From: Adiantum capillus-veneris
Lineage: Eukaryota; Streptophyta; Polypodiopsida; Polypodiales; Pteridaceae
DNA: 64,000 nucleotides
NCBI GenBank assembly: GCA_014529385.2
Contig: CM043952.1
Coordinates: forward strand, 52,635,119-52,699,118
Direction of reading: 5' to 3'
The position numbers and the translations under genes were made by a program. Each line of letters starts with the position of its first letter. The stretch's first letter is position 1. Shown here one piece after another: positions 63,991 to 64,000 of the stretch. The notes under the pieces were generated by a model. That model saw only the letters and a program-made list of their open reading frames with translations, searched no databases and was not told the DNA's origin.

Positions 63991-64000
63991 AAAGTTGCTT

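Overview
The window reads as nuclear DNA of a land plant with a large, repeat-swollen genome. Reasons: plant-type Ty3/gypsy LTR retrotransposons whose primer-binding sites fit initiator tRNA-Met, decayed pentatricopeptide-repeat (PPR) gene fragments, GT-AG introns of 70-140 bp, and very long (GA)n, (CA)n and (TA)n microsatellites. A fern or other non-flowering plant is plausible but cannot be fixed from sequence alone. I found no intact ordinary host gene; almost everything is mobile DNA, its debris, or simple repeats. No tRNA, rRNA or CRISPR array was seen.

Region 1-34200 is a stack of LTR elements. A non-autonomous LTR element (coiled-coil ORF remnant 10380-13806, 3' LTR 13858-14718) carries upstream a row of dyad-symmetric motifs about 285 bp apart. 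A gypsy element deleted for most of pol (2212-9422) sits inside that row. At 15484-30199 a minus-strand gypsy element with 162-bp LTRs has its 3' LTR split by a chromovirus (15525-27787), whose own 3' LTR is split by a 1.6-kb solo LTR (24127-25717). Each level is supported by target-site duplications. A second row of the ~280-bp-spaced dyads lies at 31986-33816.

Region 34200-45350 holds decayed PPR fragments, GA arrays, a duplicated ~1.2-kb microsatellite-rich block, and a minus-strand gag-like locus interrupted by a 218-bp MITE with an exact 8-bp target duplication.

The most interesting part is 45928-59541: a ~13.6-kb unit bounded by inverted repeats, with four spliced genes arranged TIR > A > < B | C > < D < TIR. 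A is a DDE-type transposase-like protein (D392, D489, E757). C is a fusion of a histone H3/CENH3-like domain, a Ulp1-like cysteine protease domain and an FCP1-like HAD domain. B and D are unrecognised. A/B and C/D are tail-to-tail; B/C diverge from a microsatellite-rich centre with four GC-rich dyads. A, C and D each carry one in-frame stop, and B is interrupted by a 1.24-kb insert bounded by 19-bp inverted repeats, so this copy is probably recently dead. The inference is a large multi-gene DNA transposon that carries chromatin-, SUMO- and phosphatase-like modules.

Region 59600-64000 contains a decayed transposase-like zinc-binding ORF (60985-61893) and several tandem repeats, including a 43-bp minisatellite.
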